From: Agrobacterium tumefaciens
Lineage (GTDB): Bacteria; Pseudomonadota; Alphaproteobacteria; Rhizobiales; Rhizobiaceae
Length of the DNA: 64,000 bases
Direction of reading: 5' to 3'
Assembly (NCBI RefSeq): GCF_013318015.2
Contig: NZ_CP115842.1
Span: 2,043,501 to 2,107,500 of the forward strand
The notes under the pieces were generated by a model. It worked only from the letters and a program-made list of their open reading frames with translations, ran no database searches and had not been told where the DNA came from. This document shows, piece by piece, positions 17,235 to 26,993 of the stretch (positions are counted from its first letter, which is position 1; each line of letters begins with the position of its first letter). The position numbers and the translations under genes are program-made.

Positions 17235-17320
17235 CCCTGGTTGGGGCAGGTTAACACGCTGATCAATTTGCCGTTTCTTCGGCGTGGCGGGGGTCAGCCT
17301 CTCGCGCCATGGAGGGGTCA
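17231..17320. repeat. IS-end-like repeats (GGGGTCA ) at the GNAT break point
   Basis: TTGACCC at 17231-17237 faces two direct copies of GGGGTCA at 17290-17296 and 17314-17320, spaced 24 bp apart. Spaced end repeats of this sort occur at IS21-type termini, and the array sits exactly where the GNAT fragment stops, so it may be the scar of a lost insertion element. This is inference. Confidence 0.3.
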
Positions 17321-17366
17321 AATCCCACGCTGAAACACATTTCAGGCTGTTAAAGAGCGTAGCCGC

Positions 17367-17913
17367 TTGACCGTAACGGAGCGGCTTTCCTCGCTGGCGG
17401 AGGATATGCGCGATGGCTATCAACAAGGTTTCAGTGCCGGTCTCAGCAATCTGGCCAGCGTGGCCGGGCGAACCATGGTGCTGGAGCGAACGATGAAGGT
17501 GCCGCGAAACATCGTCTGGAAAGGCTGGATGAACAAAGAGGCGCTGCCACAATGGCGGGGTCCTGACGGCTTTTCCCGCCGCATGAAGAGCATTGACCGG
17601 CGGACCGGCGGCGCATGGGTCTTTGACATGATCGGCCCTGGCGGAACAGTCTTTCCGAACCATCATCGTTATGTCGAGGTCCGGTCCGAAGAGAGGATCG
17701 CCTATACGCTGCTATGGGGCGAAAACGGGCCACAACATGCCGATGCGTGGGCCTGAAGATCAGGATGGCACGACGAAAGTTGTGCTGGGCATGGTGTTCA
17801 GCACGGAAGCCGAGTTCCAGCGAGCGAAGGGTTTCGGTGCCGTGGAACTGGGTCAGCAAACGCTGGCCAGGCTGGAGCGCTTTGACTCCTCTGCAGCGAT
17901 CCTATCGCCTTGA
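17367..17913 (+). pseudogene. SRPBCC/AHSA1-type protein, frameshifted
   Basis: The first frame gives an SRPBCC (Bet v1-like/AHSA1) domain start, VLERTMKVPRNIVWKGWMNK, and stops just after GENGPQHADAWA at 17756. The rest of the domain, EDQDGTTKVVLGMVFSTEAE and ELGQQTLARLERF, continues in another frame to 17913, so a single indel near 17745-17755 has broken the gene. The N-terminal 35 residues (AEDMRDGYQQGFSAGLSNLA) look like the C-terminal tail of another SRPBCC protein, suggesting the remains of two adjacent genes fused by deletion. Confidence 0.7.
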
Positions 17914-18485
17914 AAAAGTTGTTCCGCGCTGTACACAGCAACTGGACCCGTTTGAGCCGCGCCAGGGAAGCTCGATAAAATCATCAGAACCAGTGCGGGG
18001 TGGCGGAGATCGTGGGAAAGCCACACGAACGCCAAAACAAGCGGCTGCAATTAGAGGCGAGTTCCTTGATAAGGAAACGGCTTCCATCGGCTCAACGGGT
18101 TTTTGTCAACTGTGTATAGGGGAGCAAGTTTGCTGCGGCAGACAGTCTTTTTCTGTCGGTGATGGCATTCCAACGATGTAAACAGGAAACAAGTGCTCGG
18201 GATCGTTTTGAGGGCGGGCTGATTTCGGCGCTGCGGGATTGTTGAAAGCCTTGGCTCCTGCATGCGGTTTGGAGAAGCCAATTGCCGCCACCGGAGTCGT
18301 TGTCCTGCTTATTTCTCATCGGTGCATTCTAGGAGTTTGCTTCGGCCGGATCCAAAAAGGTTGCGGAATGGTCACACCCTTTCTTTCGACAGAAGGTTTT
18401 CCATAAATTGCAACCGCTAAAGTTGTTGCGATGACGTGTCGGGATGATATCTCTGCGTCAGGTTGAATCATTGAGGGGACGAGGG
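17914..18485. other. Non-coding stretch upstream of the SLBB lipoprotein gene
   Basis: About 570 bp in which I see no convincing gene, RNA or repeat; short open frames here have no recognisable features. The last part must carry the promoter of the SLBB lipoprotein gene, with GAGGGGACGAGGG as its ribosome-binding region. Confidence 0.6.
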
Positions 18486-19622
18486 ATGAAAAAGTTGGGG
18501 GCGATTTTGCTGATGGCTCTTCTGAGCGCATGTGCAAAGCCATCTGACGGACCGACCGCAGGCAATATCCGGTCTGCGACTTTACCGCGAACCAACGAGA
18601 AAATCCCCGTCATCGAGCTGGCTAACGCATCGGCAGCCACGGTTTCCGCCGCAAGCACACAGAACGCCTCCGGGCCCGGCCTTACCGCGCTTCGCAACAC
18701 CGGTTACAACTCCCAGAGATTGCGGCGCGGCGACGTTATCGACATTACCGTGCTGGATACGGGAGAAGACGGACTTTTCTCCCCGACACAGAGCAAGACG
18801 CTTAATCTCGGCCGCTTTACAGTGGATCAGAGCGGCGCGGTGAATATTCCATTTGTTGGCAAACAGAGAGTTGTTGATTCCACACCGGAAGGGCTGCAAT
18901 CGCAGGTCGTTGCCGGCCTCAAGGGGTCGGCCGTGAATCCGCAGGCCGTCGTTACTGTCGTTGATAAGCCGACGAGCGCCGTCATGCTCAGCGGCGCGGT
19001 GAAAAATCCCGGAAAGATCGTGCTCACCGCCCGGCAGGAGCGGGTGCTCGATGCGCTCAATCAAGCAGGTGGCCCTACTGTCGCTGCGGGCGCGGCCACG
19101 GTCACCGTCGTTCGCGGCTCGCAAAGGGCCAGCGTGCCTCTTGACCGCGTCATGCGAGAAGACCGTCAGAACATCCGCCTGTCACCGGATGATCAGATCA
19201 TGATCGATGGCGACGCGGCGAGCTACACCGCACTCGGTGCCTTCAAGAGTGCCGGTGAATTCCAGTTTGAAGCCGGAAAGCTGACCCTTGCGCAGGCCGT
19301 CGGCCGCGCCGGTGGCTTGCTGGATGACCGCGCAGACGCGCGCAATGTCTATGTCTTCCGCAATGAGATTGTTCAGGTTCCAGCCGCAAGGATACCGGGC
19401 GCGAAAGGCCCGGTCGCGACGGCCACGACCATGCGGCCTGTGATATATCACGTCAACATGCGCGACGCTTCCAGCATCGCACTCATGCAGCTCTTCCAGA
19501 TGCAGAAGGGCGATGTGCTCTATGCCAGCAACGCGCCGCTGGTGGATTCGGCCAAGCTGCTGACCGTGTTCCAGAAGAGTGTGCCGACTGCGGCGGCGCC
19601 GCTTCCCGGCGGCGGCAACTGA
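18486..19622 (+). CDS. Polysaccharide export outer-membrane lipoprotein (Wza-like, SLBB domain)
   Basis: Secreted lipoprotein of 378 residues. The lipobox is clear (LLMALLSAC, Cys at about residue 17). A polysaccharide-export (Poly_export) domain follows (RLRRGDVIDITVLDTGEDGL, then VDQSGAVNIPFVGKQRV), then SLBB-type repeats (VMLSGAVKNPGKIVL and YTALGAFKSAGEFQF). Wza-like proteins form the outer-membrane channel for capsule or exopolysaccharide. No glycosyltransferase, Wzc or Wzx gene lies nearby, so it is an orphan here. It converges on ppkA with only 11 bp between. Start ATG 18486 is used because the signal peptide begins there. Confidence 0.85.
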   Translation: MKKLGAILLMALLSACAKPSDGPTAGNIRSATLPRTNEKIPVIELANASAATVSAASTQNASGPGLTALRNTGYNSQRLRRGDVIDITVLDTGEDGLFSPTQSKTLNLGRFTVDQSGAVNIPFVGKQRVVDSTPEGLQSQVVAGLKGSAVNPQAVVTVVDKPTSAVMLSGAVKNPGKIVLTARQERVLDALNQAGGPTVAAGAATVTVVRGSQRASVPLDRVMREDRQNIRLSPDDQIMIDGDAASYTALGAFKSAGEFQFEAGKLTLAQAVGRAGGLLDDRADARNVYVFRNEIVQVPAARIPGAKGPVATATTMRPVIYHVNMRDASSIALMQLFQMQKGDVLYASNAPLVDSAKLLTVFQKSVPTAAAPLPGGGN

Positions 19623-19633
19623 CCAATGAGGCG

Positions 19634-20533
19634 TTACAGAAGCTGTAAAGCTTCCATTGCCGATTGTGGGCGCAAAGCGGGATCATAATGGCAACAGGCG
19701 TCCGCAAGATCTGCGAGGCATTGCGGTGATTGTGCCTTATCCGTCTCGATTAGCCGCCTGGCGAGCCTTCCCACGGCATATATATCCTGATCCGGCTTTG
19801 CAGGTGCGCCTTGCATTTGTTCCGGCGGCGAAAATTCAGTTGAGGCAGCAAAGCGCAGGCCCTGTCCGGCGTGTTTACGACCAATCTGCAGGGCGATGCC
19901 GAAGTCGCCCAGTCTTGCCGTTTCGAACTTACCATCCGACAGCAGAATATTGGCGGGCGTGACGTCGCAGTGCACATATCCAAATGCATGCACTGCACTC
20001 AGCGCTTGCAGCACGCGGCGAAGGATCACGATCGCCTCCGAGGCGGCAATCGGTTGCGCAGATATGATCGATGCCAGTGAGTGCGCAAACCACGGCTGCA
20101 ACAGACCCGGCCGACCATCGGGTAACCGCAAAAGGGCGGACGTTTCCACAAGGCAGGGATGGCGCAGCGCGAGCCCGATCTCGGCCTCGTCCCATAAACG
20201 GTGCAGCAAAACGGTGTCGTCCCTGCGGGCAGGTGGCGCGGTTTTAAGCGCGTGCAGCGAGCCGAGATCGCGGTGGCGCAATTGGAGCAAAAGTGTCGTC
20301 TCGCTCTGGTAAGCTGTGAAATTCACGGCAAAGCTGTCCGCAATCCAGTCCGGTTTTTCGCCAGAAATATCTGGTAATTTTCGATCCAGCGCATTTCGGA
20401 TCTGGTCGATCAGGTCTTGCTGCTCCTGATAGCTTCTTTGCCGCGTGCCCTCATGGCGGATGCTTCGCCAAAGGTCGGAAAAGCGTGCGGCTACCTCCGG
20501 ATAGGCAAGTTCATTGTTCACGCCGGTTTCCAA
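19634..20533 (-). CDS. ppkA: T6SS-associated serine/threonine protein kinase PpkA
   Basis: Hanks-type kinase of 299 residues. The ATP-binding lysine is in SLHALKTA, the catalytic loop reads HCDVTPANILL (HCD in place of HRD), and the metal-binding DFG is in LGDFGIAL; an APE-like element is SPPEQ. No transmembrane helix or extracellular domain follows, unlike Pseudomonas PpkA, so it is a short cytoplasmic form. In Agrobacterium PpkA phosphorylates TssL and thereby recruits Fha, activating secretion. Start TTG 20533 overlaps tagF-pppA by 23 bp; GTG at 20521 is an alternative. Confidence 0.85.
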   Translation of the reverse strand: METGVNNELAYPEVAARFSDLWRSIRHEGTRQRSYQEQQDLIDQIRNALDRKLPDISGEKPDWIADSFAVNFTAYQSETTLLLQLRHRDLGSLHALKTAPPARRDDTVLLHRLWDEAEIGLALRHPCLVETSALLRLPDGRPGLLQPWFAHSLASIISAQPIAASEAIVILRRVLQALSAVHAFGYVHCDVTPANILLSDGKFETARLGDFGIALQIGRKHAGQGLRFAASTEFSPPEQMQGAPAKPDQDIYAVGRLARRLIETDKAQSPQCLADLADACCHYDPALRPQSAMEALQLL

Positions 20534-21923
20534 TCACAATAGCGCTTATATTCTCGCGGGCGTTTTCGATGAGAGCTTCCTGGACCAGGGCATTGGCGCA
20601 ATCCTTGACCGGGGTGTTGAAGACGATCTCGGCGATGGCGCGGTCCCGGAGGATCTGCACCAGCGGGTAACTGCACAGCAGGACCCTGTCCTGCAAACCC
20701 CACTCCTCGAAAACGATGTCCGGCCGGAACTGCTGGGAAAGCCCGACACATTGCGAGAGTTGCTTTTTCATGCCGACAACGACGTGATCGCGCGAAAGCT
20801 GGTGCATGGTGCCGTTTTTCAGGAGATAGGCGCGCGCATCACCAGACCACAGGACGCTCAGCCTGCGCGAGATGATCGAAGCTATGACGACGCTGGCCAT
20901 CGGCCTGACATCGGCACCGGTCGTCTGGCGGGAGAGGAGCAGGCTGTTGATGGTGCCAAGCCTTCCCCTGATCTGTTGCGCCATCATCTCCGGGTTTTCG
21001 GCATCTGGCGTTTCCGCAAGAATATTCGTGGCGAGACGGGCGGCCTCTGCAGCGCTGTGCGAATCACCTTGGCCATCCGCTATGGCGAAGAGGGAAGGTG
21101 TCTGGGAAACGAAAAGAGCGTCCGCATTCAGGGAAAGCCGCGTTCCAGGGTGTGTGGCATAGCTGTAGGTCACAGATGACGGCTGTTCCGCTGCCGGCGC
21201 AGGCGCTGGCGCCACGGGCGGCATTTGCTGTTTTGTTTCCTCCGGCGCCGTTGCTGGAATTGGCGCTGGCGTTGAACGGTCCTCGCCGCCTTTGCCCGGC
21301 ATGTCGCTAAAGAGGCGCACGAAATCGGAGGCTTTGGGTTTGCCGTCAAATTTGAGGCCGCGGGCACGACGGCTGACCGGGTCGATATACCACCAGAGGC
21401 TCGTCGGCATACGGCCGCGCACCATTTCCGGCACATCCTCCTCTTCCCGCGATTTTGGCAGACGTAGTTTTTTGATCGAAGTAATAAACCGGGAGATGTC
21501 GAAATCGCGGGTCATCGATGTCTCCGCCAGCGCCTCCGCGGCCATGAACCAGGTGTCGTCGAGATAGAGGCTTCGTGGATGTTCGCGGAAGCCATTGAGC
21601 TGCGCGATGATGGCGAGCGGATATTTGCGTCCCACCCGGTCCGCACTCGGCACCAGTACACCGACATAGGCGCAGTTTCCCCATATGCCGCGCTCAATGA
21701 TGAAGCGTATGGGTGGCGACGAAGAGAATATTTCGGGCCATCGGCCCGTAAACATATCCGCACCGGCGTACATGCCGGATCGCATCCAGCCGTCAAAGGT
21801 ACCGATCAATTCCCGCTCGAGCCCATCGGAGATGAAATCGCCATGACTTGGGACCTTGCCGAAGAAACCGATGCGATCGCTTTCCGTCGCTGTTTGCGTG
21901 GACCTTGATGCCTGATCGGCCAT
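20511..21923 (-). CDS. tagF-pppA: TagF-PppA fusion: T6SS post-translational repressor with PP2C phosphatase
   Basis: A 470-residue fusion of two regulators. Residues about 15-160 are TagF/ImpM (DUF2094: IGFFGKVPSHGDFISDGL, ERGIWGNCAYVGVLVPSADR). A proline- and alanine-rich linker (residues about 205-245) leads to a PP2C domain with metal-site motifs NADALF, FAIADGQGD and SGDARAYLL. The family dampens T6SS assembly: PppA reverses PpkA phosphorylation and TagF represses by a separate route. In Pseudomonas the two are separate proteins; fusion is known in Agrobacterium. Confidence 0.9.
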   Translation of the reverse strand: MADQASRSTQTATESDRIGFFGKVPSHGDFISDGLERELIGTFDGWMRSGMYAGADMFTGRWPEIFSSSPPIRFIIERGIWGNCAYVGVLVPSADRVGRKYPLAIIAQLNGFREHPRSLYLDDTWFMAAEALAETSMTRDFDISRFITSIKKLRLPKSREEEDVPEMVRGRMPTSLWWYIDPVSRRARGLKFDGKPKASDFVRLFSDMPGKGGEDRSTPAPIPATAPEETKQQMPPVAPAPAPAAEQPSSVTYSYATHPGTRLSLNADALFVSQTPSLFAIADGQGDSHSAAEAARLATNILAETPDAENPEMMAQQIRGRLGTINSLLLSRQTTGADVRPMASVVIASIISRRLSVLWSGDARAYLLKNGTMHQLSRDHVVVGMKKQLSQCVGLSQQFRPDIVFEEWGLQDRVLLCSYPLVQILRDRAIAEIVFNTPVKDCANALVQEALIENARENISAIVIGNRREQ

Positions 21924-22005
21924 CAGTTGCGATGACCCGCTGTCTTTATCGTGCCTGCCTTCATTCTAATCCCCTCCTTTGAAACATCAGCATTCCGGTC
22001 CGTCA

Positions 22006-25000
22006 CTAGAACTGCGCGGGGCAGGCGAAGCTGGCAATTGCATCCAGCTTGAACGGGTTGAGAACCGAGCCGAACTGAATATCGAATTCGGCAGCCTGTC
22101 CGCCATTCTCAAACCGCACCCTCAGCAGATCATCCGACTGGTTCTCGATATCGGCACCGTCAAACAGCCGGAAGGGCGACCAGTCGCCATTTTCGGTTTT
22201 GGCCTGCTGCCAGCCGCCGGGCTGGAAGGCGATGCGCGACAGGCTTGCCGTGTTTTCGCGCGAAGGCCAGGTGATCGATTTCGCCTGGACCGGACCATGA
22301 TAATAAACGACCCGCTCGCCCTCAATCTCCAGCATTACCGCGCTGGATGCATTGGTAAGGGAGACGGGTTTGACATTGATCGAAACCGCCGGCGTTTCGC
22401 TACCATTCGGGAAAAAGGCGCGCGAGATCTTGTCGGCATTTTCGAACTGGGCGACGGCGCTGCTGGGAAGGCCGGCCGCGCCAAAGGTACCCTTCCAGCT
22501 CCATGGGGTCGTCGTCTTGTCGACAAACGGTTCCATGCGCTGTTTGAAGAAACTCTGGAAAACCCCTGCCGGCCCGAAGAGACGCGTGAAATCCGCAATG
22601 GCGACATCGCGCGCGGAAGTCCGGTCGAAGGGATAACGACCGGTGACGATCGAAGAGCACAGGGAGGCTGAATCTGATGCCCAGAGTTCGGCAATGCGGC
22701 TGCGAGCGGACTTCACCGCGAGCGAGCCGACATCCGCTGCCACGCCTGCCACCCAGACGTCGAGCGGTGCCGGCAGTTCGCGGGCCTGCTGCAGCAGGTC
22801 CTGATTGGCCTTGGTGAGCTGGCTGTCCACGTCGAACACCTTGGCGACTTCATCGGAGGTTGTTGCCGAGCGGGCAAGCTGTTCGTTCAGCAGCTTGAAA
22901 TGCGCGAGCAACTGTTCCGATGGCGAACCGCCGGTCTTGTCGCCATTGGCCTGCTCGCCCGTTGTGGCTGCGTCTTTCGTCGCCAGGATGTCGCGCAGTC
23001 TCGCATAGGGATCGGACGCATTCACCGAGGCCGCCAGAACGGCTGTGGTTGCGTCGCCTTCCGCAGCGGAGGCGAGGGTGTTGGGGTTTGCTCCGGGGCG
23101 GAGATCGGTCGCCTTCGCGATCGATCTGGCAGCCTCCATCACGATATTGCGCTCATTGGCAAGCGCGCGGGTCGTTTCCACTGCGTCGCCGAGGGTCTGG
23201 GACGGTTTGACCCGAAGGTCGGCCAGCATATCAACCCATTTTTTCTCAAAACGGTCGAAATAGATTTGTAGCGTGGCCTGCGCCACCTGCTCCACAGTCG
23301 CGCCCTTGATGGCATCATCAGAACCACGCACCCAGCCTTCGGAAAGTGCGATGCGGGCGGCATGAGCGACTTGCGGAATGACGACACGGTGATATCCATC
23401 CGCAGTGAATAGGCCCTCTATGCCCTCCACCATAGGCGCTTTGCTGCGACGCTCGAAAGCACGCTCTCCAAGAGGACCGAAAGCCGTCGCGGGTGTCCAT
23501 TCCATCAGTTCGCGCACCTGTGGAAGACCCGCGAGAATATCATAGGCGCGTGTGCCGATCGCTTGATCGCGGACCGTTTCGCGGGCGGTAGCGATGAGCC
23601 GCGCATCGAGCTCGATCGGGGCAAGCACGCCGTCGGCCAGTGCCATTGCGTGCTGGTCAAGCGCTTCTCGCACCGCTGCCCGTCCATCACCAGGGTAAAG
23701 CGATGCGAACATCAGATGCGTCTGCACGGTCAGGAAATCGCGGTCCAGTGCACCCATCCCGCCCAGCATTCCATAGAGTTTCAGCGAATTGAACGTGCGG
23801 GTGACATCCTTTTCTTCCTTTAGCTGCTTTTGCAGCTGCACGATCATGCGCGGCAGCAGCAGGGCGTTGAGCGCGCGCTGATAGGCATCACGCTGGCGCC
23901 CGGCAATCTTGTCTTCCTGATCGAGACCGAAGCTGACATTCCACATGCGTTCGCGGGCAAAGCCGGAATTGGCATCGCGCAGATTGTCGAGCGCGGGGAG
24001 GATGCGCAGGAAATCGGCATCTGCGACCTCTCGTACGGGAATTCCCTGAACGAGTTGCTCATAAGCGCCAAGTTTGCGATCCGCTTCGGCGAGCGCCTGT
24101 GTATTGGCGAAATAGGTGAAAATCCAGCCAGTAAAGACAATGGCGACCGCGGCGGCGGATGCGCCATAGGCAATGCGCCGCACCAGCAATTGCCGCCCGG
24201 AAAGGCGTTTGTCGCGCATCACCAGTGCGGCTTCGGGGAAGATGACGTCCTTGAACAGCCGCGAGAGGAAGTAGCTCCGGCGGGTTCTGGGGGATGCGGG
24301 AGATCTTTCCGTTTCCGGCTGCGTTCCCGACGCGAGATAAACGCCGCGCAGAAGCGGCGCCTCAATGAGCGGCGAACTTGCGCAAAGCTCGGCAAGGGCT
24401 TCGTGCAGCCGGTCTTTCAGCCGCGCCAGCTCGGCCGGAAAACGGAAGATGCGTCCGCGTATCTCCGCATTCTGTTCCTGCTGCAGGCGTTCAATCAGCA
24501 TGGCATCGACCCGCTGCTGCAGCAGCTCGAATTCTTCCGTCAGGCGCTGCGGCAGGTTCTCGGCGGAGTAGCTCTCATCCAGCTTGAAGGTTGTGCCCCA
24601 AACCTGCTGGCGATCGGTCTTGTTGAAACCGTCGAAAAACTCCACGAAACCATGCAGCAGGTCGGCCTTCGTCAGAACGATATAGACCGGGACCCGAGCG
24701 CGCAGATATTCGTCGAGTTCCGAAAGCCGCTGACGGATGGAGCGCAGTTCCTGCCGCTGTTCTTCGGGATCACGGTTGAGCAGATCGGGGATGGAGAGGG
24801 TAACCAATGCGCCGTTGATCGGCTGCGAACGGCGATATCGCCTCAGGAGGCTGAGAAAACCTTCCCAGCCGGCCTTTGAGGATCCGTCGAGATCGTCCTG
24901 CGTGGTATAGCGGCCGGCGGTGTCTATCAGGATCGCCTCATCGGCGAACCACCAGTTGCAGTTGCGCGTGCCGCCAATGCCCTTCACCGCATTTTCGCCG

Positions 25001-25485
25001 AGCGCATCGCCAAGCGGAAATTGCAGGCCGGAATTGGTGAGTGCCGTCGTCTTGCCGGAACCGGGGGCGCCGAAGATCACATACCAGGGCAGGTCGTAAA
25101 TATAACCGAAGCGCTTTTTCGTGACGCGTCGCAAGAGAGCGAGCGCTTCCTTCAGGCGTGTCTGGATTTCGCCGATTTCCGCCTGCCGATTGGCCAGCGC
25201 CTCGCGCTCGATACTGTCGACGAGTTCCTTGTCCTGCTTGCGTCCGCGGTAGATCGTGACGACGATGTAGACCAGCCAGATGGCGACGATGATGCCGATG
25301 GCGATGAGCCGGGCCTGCACCGTTCCAAGCGGCTTGAAATTGCCGAGCGCAATCAGATAGCCGTAGAACCAGATGACGACGCAGAGCGCTATCACCCATA
25401 AAAGCGACAGGAAACGTCGTCCGACGAGGGCCGCATAGCTCTCGACATAGGAGCGGATCGTATAAAAATAGCTCAATGGATTCAT
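22006..25485 (-). CDS. tssM: T6SS membrane-complex protein TssM (IcmF/ImpL)
   Basis: Large inner-membrane protein of 1159 residues. Two transmembrane helices lie near residues 24-46 and 56-78, and a third near 435-460 (IAYGASAAAVAIVFTGWIF). Between them is a cytoplasmic NTPase-like domain with an intact Walker A motif, GAPGSGKT, at residues 139-146, and a DTAGRYTTQ switch-like segment. The periplasmic remainder is IcmF-related. Walker A is degenerate in many T6SSs but functional in Agrobacterium TssM. It overlaps tssL by four bases. Confidence 0.95.
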   Translation of the reverse strand: MNPLSYFYTIRSYVESYAALVGRRFLSLLWVIALCVVIWFYGYLIALGNFKPLGTVQARLIAIGIIVAIWLVYIVVTIYRGRKQDKELVDSIEREALANRQAEIGEIQTRLKEALALLRRVTKKRFGYIYDLPWYVIFGAPGSGKTTALTNSGLQFPLGDALGENAVKGIGGTRNCNWWFADEAILIDTAGRYTTQDDLDGSSKAGWEGFLSLLRRYRRSQPINGALVTLSIPDLLNRDPEEQRQELRSIRQRLSELDEYLRARVPVYIVLTKADLLHGFVEFFDGFNKTDRQQVWGTTFKLDESYSAENLPQRLTEEFELLQQRVDAMLIERLQQEQNAEIRGRIFRFPAELARLKDRLHEALAELCASSPLIEAPLLRGVYLASGTQPETERSPASPRTRRSYFLSRLFKDVIFPEAALVMRDKRLSGRQLLVRRIAYGASAAAVAIVFTGWIFTYFANTQALAEADRKLGAYEQLVQGIPVREVADADFLRILPALDNLRDANSGFARERMWNVSFGLDQEDKIAGRQRDAYQRALNALLLPRMIVQLQKQLKEEKDVTRTFNSLKLYGMLGGMGALDRDFLTVQTHLMFASLYPGDGRAAVREALDQHAMALADGVLAPIELDARLIATARETVRDQAIGTRAYDILAGLPQVRELMEWTPATAFGPLGERAFERRSKAPMVEGIEGLFTADGYHRVVIPQVAHAARIALSEGWVRGSDDAIKGATVEQVAQATLQIYFDRFEKKWVDMLADLRVKPSQTLGDAVETTRALANERNIVMEAARSIAKATDLRPGANPNTLASAAEGDATTAVLAASVNASDPYARLRDILATKDAATTGEQANGDKTGGSPSEQLLAHFKLLNEQLARSATTSDEVAKVFDVDSQLTKANQDLLQQARELPAPLDVWVAGVAADVGSLAVKSARSRIAELWASDSASLCSSIVTGRYPFDRTSARDVAIADFTRLFGPAGVFQSFFKQRMEPFVDKTTTPWSWKGTFGAAGLPSSAVAQFENADKISRAFFPNGSETPAVSINVKPVSLTNASSAVMLEIEGERVVYYHGPVQAKSITWPSRENTASLSRIAFQPGGWQQAKTENGDWSPFRLFDGADIENQSDDLLRVRFENGGQAAEFDIQFGSVLNPFKLDAIASFACPAQF

Positions 25486-26993
25486 GGCTGGGTCTCTCCC
25501 GGCTGCTGTCCCGGACTGTTCTGTATGGGCGGCGAGAGAATGCCGGCATCGCTCAGTTTTTCATCGGGATTGGTCAGGACCATGATTTCTGTTCTGCGGT
25601 TTATCTGACGGCCTTCTTCCGTCTTGTTGTCGGCGATCGGGTCGCTGTCGGCCCGGCCTTCGGTCAGGATTGCCTCAGGACCGGTGAATTGGGAAAGAAT
25701 GTCTCCAACGGCCTTGGCGCGCGCCTCGGAAAGGTGCCAGTTCGATGGAAACTCCACCGTCTTGATCGGCACGGTGTCGGTATAACCGATGACCACCGCA
25801 CGAAATTTCTCAGCCGCAAGCGCGCCGCCGATACGCTGGATGAGATCGCGGAACTGCGGGCTGACATCGGCGCTGCCTGTCGTGAACAGGCCCGAATTGT
25901 TGATGCGAACCCGCAGCCGCCCGTTCACATCCGCAAGGGTCACGAGCTTCCTGTCGACTTCTGGCTGCAGGAAGGCCATCAGCTTTTCAAGCCGGGAGGG
26001 TTGTCTCGGCTCCACGATTTTGGGTGGATCAACGACGCGGGGAGTTTCCACTCTAGTTGGCGGCGGCGTTGGTGCAGGAGGGCTTGCGATCAACACGCTC
26101 GGTGTTTCGTTCGGCGGCAGATGAGCAAGTCTTTCGAAGGTGACATCGGATGCGCTGTTGAGCGACAGCGTGAAGAAGAGATAACCGAGCGCGAAGGCGA
26201 GCGCCATCAGCGACAGCATGGTCCAGAGCGCCGCCATCGCGCGCAATGGCGTATGTCGGGCATCGACACCTTTCCAATGCGGAGAAAGCTCCCGTTCGAA
26301 GGCGCCATATTGGCCGATCAGCGTTTTGTAGAGGCTGTCGCGGATGCGTGAAAGCTCGAGCGCTCCTTTCGGTGAAACGCGGGTTCGTCCTTCGAAAGCC
26401 AGCGACAAGCACAGATAGATCAGAAGCAGCAGATCCTTGTTGGTGCCGGGCGACTGGTGGAAATGGTCGAGAATGTCGAAAACCCGGTCGCCGCCAGTGA
26501 CGTCATTGTGGAACGTGGAAACGAGCCCGGAGCGCGCCCAGCCTGCCCGCACACCCCAAGGCTTGCTGAGAACGACGTCATCGACCGTCGCGCAGACGAC
26601 ATAATGCGCAGCCCTTGCCCGCTCGGGGCTAATGCGGGCGGAGGCGAGGTCGCGTTCATAGCGTGTAATTGCTTCAACGCAGGCGCGGCGAAGCTGGTCG
26701 GGATCCGGCTCGGCATCGCTGAAGCGCAGCAGATGTGCGAGGTTGAGAAGGGGAGCTGCCGATTGCACAAGTGTCGGAACCTCCTCGCCGCCGAAGTGGA
26801 AACCGGTCAGCAGCTGTTCGACCGGCATGGCAGTCGCCTTTGCCCTGCTGGGGCCTGCCGGCTCGTCGGTCTCGACGATGTCCTCCAGGATTGCCGCCAT
26901 GTTGCGGGCGTTCTGGTTGCGCCGGCGACTTTCCTCGGTGATCTCGACCACCGTTGGCAAGTCTTGCCAGGAAGAGGGGTTTTCCGTGCTCAT
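25482..26993 (-). CDS. tssL: T6SS membrane-complex protein TssL (DotU/ImpK) with OmpA-like domain
   Basis: Inner-membrane protein of 503 residues. The N-terminal DotU domain (residues about 55-240) is followed by one transmembrane helix (MAALWTMLSLMALAFALGYLFF, near 255-276) and a C-terminal OmpA-like peptidoglycan-binding domain (VVIGYTDTVPIKTVEFPSNW, LSEARAKAV). The ATG at 26993 is chosen because it makes an ATGA overlap with tssK; a longer frame begins at 27008. With this start residue 14 is a threonine in DLPTVVEITEE, agreeing with the Thr14 phosphorylated by PpkA in A. tumefaciens TssL. Confidence 0.93.
   Translation of the reverse strand: MSTENPSSWQDLPTVVEITEESRRRNQNARNMAAILEDIVETDEPAGPSRAKATAMPVEQLLTGFHFGGEEVPTLVQSAAPLLNLAHLLRFSDAEPDPDQLRRACVEAITRYERDLASARISPERARAAHYVVCATVDDVVLSKPWGVRAGWARSGLVSTFHNDVTGGDRVFDILDHFHQSPGTNKDLLLLIYLCLSLAFEGRTRVSPKGALELSRIRDSLYKTLIGQYGAFERELSPHWKGVDARHTPLRAMAALWTMLSLMALAFALGYLFFTLSLNSASDVTFERLAHLPPNETPSVLIASPPAPTPPPTRVETPRVVDPPKIVEPRQPSRLEKLMAFLQPEVDRKLVTLADVNGRLRVRINNSGLFTTGSADVSPQFRDLIQRIGGALAAEKFRAVVIGYTDTVPIKTVEFPSNWHLSEARAKAVGDILSQFTGPEAILTEGRADSDPIADNKTEEGRQINRRTEIMVLTNPDEKLSDAGILSPPIQNSPGQQPGETQP

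Noticed and set aside
18051..18319. Several overlapping 60-76 codon minus-strand frames upstream of the SLBB gene
   Set aside because: All three overlap in different frames and none has protein-like features.
18486..19622. Considered the lipoprotein as a stand-in for TssJ
   Set aside because: It has polysaccharide-export and SLBB domains, is more than twice TssJ length and is transcribed against the T6SS operon.
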